From contig NZ_JAGINP010000017.1 in the NCBI RefSeq assembly GCF_017876155.1, positions 1 to 64,000 on the forward strand: a stretch of DNA of 64,000 nucleotides. Reading direction: 5' to 3'. This DNA comes from Azospirillum rugosum (GTDB lineage Bacteria > Pseudomonadota > Alphaproteobacteria > Azospirillales > Azospirillaceae). The translations under genes were made by a program, and so were the position numbers. Shown piece by piece: positions 61,258-64,000 of the stretch (the stretch's first letter is position 1; each line of letters starts with the position of its first letter). A model generated the notes under the pieces. That model did no database searches, was not told the DNA's origin, and saw only the letters and a program-made list of their open reading frames with translations.

Positions 61258-61809
61258 ATGGCGGAAACCCCGGTGTGCGAGTTCGGCTGGAAGGCGGTGG
61301 ACTTCAGCCTCAAGGGAACCGACGGCAAGACCTACAGCCTCGCCGACCTGCGCGGGCCGAAGGGGACGCTGGTGATGTTCATCTGCAACCACTGCCCCTA
61401 CGTGAAGGCCGTCATCGGGCGAATCGTCGACGAGGCGAACGCGCTGAAGCCGCACGGGATCAACGCCGTCGCCATCATGTCGAACGACACCGACCGCTAT
61501 CCGGAGGATGGCTTCGACAACATGAAGCGCTTCGCGCAGGAGAACGGCTTTCCGTTTCCCTACCTGCTCGACGAAACCCAGGAGGTCGCGCGGGCCTACG
61601 GGGCGGTGTGCACGCCGGACTTCTTCGGATTCAACGCCGACCTGTGCCTGCAGTATCGGGGGCGGCTCGACGCCTCGAAGACGCAGCTCATCCCCGATGC
61701 CCCGCGCGAGCTGTACCACGCCATGGTCCGAATCGCCGACACGGGGCAGGGGCCGGCCGACCAGATCCCCAGCATGGGCTGCTCGATCAAATGGCGTGAC
61801 CCGGCCTGA
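61258..61809 (+). CDS. thioredoxin-like peroxiredoxin-family protein
   Basis: The ATG at 61258 after GAAGAGGAAACG gives 183 aa. The thioredoxin-fold AhpC/TSA-type pattern is present: VDFSLKGTDGKTYSLADLRGPKGTLVMFICNHCPYVKAVIGRI has the redox Cys pair C-N-H-C, followed by GINAVAIMSNDTDRYPEDGFDNMKRFAQENGFPFPYLLDE and VARAYGAVCTPDFFGFNADLCLQYRGRLD. This form, with CNHCPYVK, is a distinct thioredoxin family, probably reducing thiols or peroxides in the cytoplasm. It has no signal peptide. Exact substrate unknown. Confidence 0.92.
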   Translation: MAETPVCEFGWKAVDFSLKGTDGKTYSLADLRGPKGTLVMFICNHCPYVKAVIGRIVDEANALKPHGINAVAIMSNDTDRYPEDGFDNMKRFAQENGFPFPYLLDETQEVARAYGAVCTPDFFGFNADLCLQYRGRLDASKTQLIPDAPRELYHAMVRIADTGQGPADQIPSMGCSIKWRDPA

Positions 61810-62009
61810 CGGAGAACGGCGTCCTCCCCCCACGGGGGAGGGCTGCCAGAGAGGACCGATATCCAAAAGGCAGCCTTGCGCCTTGACCGCGTGCGTCGGC
61901 CAATGCTATCCGGCCCTGTGAAGCACTAGCAATCGCCCGCCGCATTCGCGTGCGGGTGCACGACACACGCAAGGACGGCCTTCGCGCCGTCGGACGCCGC
62001 TGTAGGGCC

Positions 62010-62654
62010 ATGAGCGATATTTTCCGCGAAGTCGACGAGGATTTGCGCCGAGACCGCATGGAGCGCCTGTTCAAGCGCTATGGCGGGATCATGCTTGCCG
62101 GCGCCCTGGTGATCGTCGCCGGCACCGGCGGCTACACCGCGTGGCGCAGCTGGCAGCAGTCGCAGCACCAGCAGGAGACGGCGGCCCTGGCCGCGGCGCT
62201 CTCCCAGACGGGGCAGGGGCCGGAGAAGGGCGTGGAGGCGCTGGCCGCCTTCGCCGGAAAGGCCGATCCGGGCATGGCGGCGCTGGCCCAGCTGAACGCC
62301 GCCGCTCTCCTGACCCGCGAGGGCAAGACCGCCGAGGCGGTGGAGGTCTACGACAAGCTCGCCGCCAACGGCGCCGTCAACGGCGTCTACCGCGACCTCG
62401 CGTCCCTGCTGTCGGTGATGCACCAGCTGGGCAGCGGCGATCCGGCGCAGCTTCAGGCGCGCCTCCAGCCGCTGACCGCCGAGTCCAGCCCCTGGCGCTT
62501 CTCCGCGCGCGAGATGAGCGGCGTCCTGGCCGCCCGCGCCGGCGACAAGGACAAGGCGCGCACCCTGTTCCAGCAACTGGCCGACGACTCTCAGGCTCCG
62601 GCGGGCGTCCGCTCGCGCGCCGCGGATCTCGCCACCCTCTACGGCAAGTCCTGA
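62010..62654 (+). CDS. YfgM-like membrane-anchored tetratricopeptide protein
   Basis: This 214-aa protein has MSDIFREVDEDLRRDRMERLFKRYGG at the N-terminus, a membrane span at about 27-46 (GIMLAGALVIVAGTGGYTAW), then a periplasmic helical TPR-like domain (MAALAQLNAAALLTREGKTAEAVEVYDKLAANG ... GVLAARAGDKDKARTLFQQLADD). This is the pattern of E. coli YfgM, an ancillary SecYEG/chaperone-network protein also encoded beside bamB. The bamB start overlaps the stop here (TGATG), supporting a shared role in envelope protein export. Confidence 0.92.
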   Translation: MSDIFREVDEDLRRDRMERLFKRYGGIMLAGALVIVAGTGGYTAWRSWQQSQHQQETAALAAALSQTGQGPEKGVEALAAFAGKADPGMAALAQLNAAALLTREGKTAEAVEVYDKLAANGAVNGVYRDLASLLSVMHQLGSGDPAQLQARLQPLTAESSPWRFSAREMSGVLAARAGDKDKARTLFQQLADDSQAPAGVRSRAADLATLYGKS

Positions 62655-64000
62655 TGACCCGCACTCCCAAGGCCAAGAAAGCCAAGGCCCGCGCCCTGTC
62701 GCGCGCGGCGCTGCTGTCCACCTCGCTTCTCGCCGTGCTGCTCGCCGGCTGCGACACCGTGAACGATTGGTTCGGCAAGACGCCCGATCCGCCCCTGCCG
62801 GGGCAGCGCGTCGCCGTGCTGACCCGCGAGCGCAAGCTGGAGGTGGACCCGCGCATCGCCGACACCGCGGTGACCCTGCCGCCGGCCGTCGCCAACGCGG
62901 CCTGGGCGCAGGCGGGCGGCACGCCGGACCATGCCCTGGGGCACCTCGCCCTGTCGGCGAACCCGGCGGAAGCGTGGCGCGGCGACATCGGCTCGGGCTC
63001 CAGCAGCTCGCGCATGCTGCTGTCCACCCCGGTGGTCGCCGACGGCAAGATCGTCGCCATGGACGCGGATTCGCACGTCGCGGCCCTGGACGAGAAGACC
63101 GGCCGCCAGCTGTGGCGCGTCGACACCAAGCCGGAGAACGAGCGCGGCGGCGCCAGCGGCGGCGGCGTGGCCTACGCCGACGGCCGGATCTTCGCCGCGA
63201 CGGGCTACGCCGAGGTTCTGGCGCTCGATCCGGCCAACGGCAACGTCATCTGGCGCAAGCGCGTGCCGGGTCCGGTCCGCGGCGCGCCGACGGTGGAGGG
63301 CGGGCGCGTCTATGTGCTGACGCTCGACAACCAGTTGGCCGCCCTGTCGGCGACCGATGGTGCCGTCCAGTGGACCCACCAGGGCATCCTGGAAACCGCC
63401 GGCCTGCTGGGCGCCGTCAGCCCGGCGGCGACGTCGACCCTGGTCGTGGCCCCCTATTCCTCCGGCGAGCTGTACGGGCTGCGGCCGGAGAACGGCCGTG
63501 TCGCCTGGCAGGAGAGCCTGGCGGCCATCCGCCGCGCGGGCGCGCTCAGCAGCCTGGCCGACATCCGCGGCCTCCCGGTCATCGACCGTGGCATCGTCTA
63601 CGCCATCGGCCATTCCGGCCGCACGGTGGCGATCGACGAGCGCATCGGCGTCCGGGTCTGGGAGGCGGAGATCGGCGGGACACAGACCCCGTGGCTGGCC
63701 GGCGATTACCTGTATGTCATCACCAACGATTCGGAGGTGGTGGCGATGTCCCGGCAGGCCGGGCGCATCCGCTGGGTGACCTCGCTCGACCGGTTCAAGG
63801 ACATGGAGGACAAGAAGGGCCCGATCACCTGGTCCGGCCCGGTCCTGGCCGGCGGAAAGCTGTACGTCACCGGATCGCACGGCCAGATGCTGGCCTTGTC
63901 GCCGTCCGACGGGCAGATCGTCACCCGTTATTCGCTCCAGTCCGGCAGCTACCTGCCTCCAATCGTCGCGAACAACACCCTATATGTTCTGGGCGACAAC
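62654..64000 (+). CDS. bamB: outer-membrane assembly lipoprotein BamB (3' end outside window)
   Basis: This lipoprotein of the BAM complex is a beta-propeller built of PQQ-like repeats. The ATG at 62654 overlaps the YfgM-like stop. A lipoprotein signal peptide ends at LLAGC (about residue 33). Visible blades include VVADGKIVAMDADSHVAALDEKTGRQLWRVD, GRIFAATGYAEVLALDPANGNVIWRKRVPG, RVYVLTLDNQLAALSATDGAVQWTHQG and DYLYVITNDSEVVAMSRQAGRIRWVT. 449 codons are present, and the frame is still open at the window edge, so only the final strand or two are missing. Confidence 0.95.
   Translation, partial: MTRTPKAKKAKARALSRAALLSTSLLAVLLAGCDTVNDWFGKTPDPPLPGQRVAVLTRERKLEVDPRIADTAVTLPPAVANAAWAQAGGTPDHALGHLALSANPAEAWRGDIGSGSSSSRMLLSTPVVADGKIVAMDADSHVAALDEKTGRQLWRVDTKPENERGGASGGGVAYADGRIFAATGYAEVLALDPANGNVIWRKRVPGPVRGAPTVEGGRVYVLTLDNQLAALSATDGAVQWTHQGILETAGLLGAVSPAATSTLVVAPYSSGELYGLRPENGRVAWQESLAAIRRAGALSSLADIRGLPVIDRGIVYAIGHSGRTVAIDERIGVRVWEAEIGGTQTPWLAGDYLYVITNDSEVVAMSRQAGRIRWVTSLDRFKDMEDKKGPITWSGPVLAGGKLYVTGSHGQMLALSPSDGQIVTRYSLQSGSYLPPIVANNTLYVLGDN

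Overview
The window is GC-rich chromosomal DNA from an alphaproteobacterium. The best match is Azospirillum or a close relative in Rhodospirillales. This rests on gene content and order (ribD-ribE-ribBA-ribH-nusB-thiL, a K+-independent H+-pyrophosphatase, yceD-rpmF-plsX-fabH-ihfA-merR-tRNA-Pro), a MucR/Ros regulator, a CBP3-type ubiquinol-cytochrome c chaperone and several chemoreceptors. It is an inference from family recognition; no database search was run. I see no IS element, prophage, rRNA or CRISPR array. Several families of palindromic intergenic repeats are present.

Layout. 0-9.4 kb: mixed accessory genes: pseudouridine-5'-phosphate glycosidase, an exonuclease/ATP-dependent DNA ligase pair, ElaA-type acetyltransferase, DUF488 pair, a FliL-like exported protein, a YciF-like ferritin-fold protein, a small secreted protein and MucR. 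9.9-25.9 kb: housekeeping block: rpiB, glyA, nrdR, riboflavin synthesis, nusB, thiL, a FliL-like protein, hppA, bamE, cytochrome bc1 chaperone, yceD, rpmF, plsX, fabH, ihfA, a MerR regulator and tRNA-Pro(GGG). 26-34 kb: redox and metal genes: a DUF417 (RclC-like) protein with an AhpD-like protein, a soluble aldose dehydrogenase, a chemoreceptor, and a MerR regulator upstream of a CDF metal exporter with a textbook 19-bp-spacer operator, followed by a flavoprotein. 34.1-37.5 kb: a large hybrid histidine kinase.

37.8-46.3 kb: a minus-strand glycan cluster reading from two NAD-dependent sugar epimerases through a B12-binding radical SAM protein and a GT-B glycosyltransferase to three tandem CgeB-like glycosyltransferases, ending in a DUF2795 gene. 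Most junctions are translationally coupled. Its product cannot be predicted from sequence, and it is the best candidate here for an undescribed pathway.

46.5-52.8 kb: a signalling island. A stand-alone Aer-type PAS protein overlaps a chemoreceptor signalling protein that has no sensor. These are followed by a second chemoreceptor, a STAS anti-sigma-antagonist-like protein, a receiver-SpoIIE phosphatase, and, on the opposite strand, a receiver-HATPase protein. Together they form a complete set of partner-switching parts beside chemoreceptors.

52.9-64 kb: Kup potassium transporter, a 32-codon membrane peptide, an ORC1/Cdc6-like AAA ATPase, three LuxR/NarL-type regulators (one with a receiver lacking its phosphorylation site), a thioredoxin-like protein, and a YfgM-like/BamB pair that runs off the right edge. 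Many long antisense reading frames are GC-composition shadows and are not annotated.
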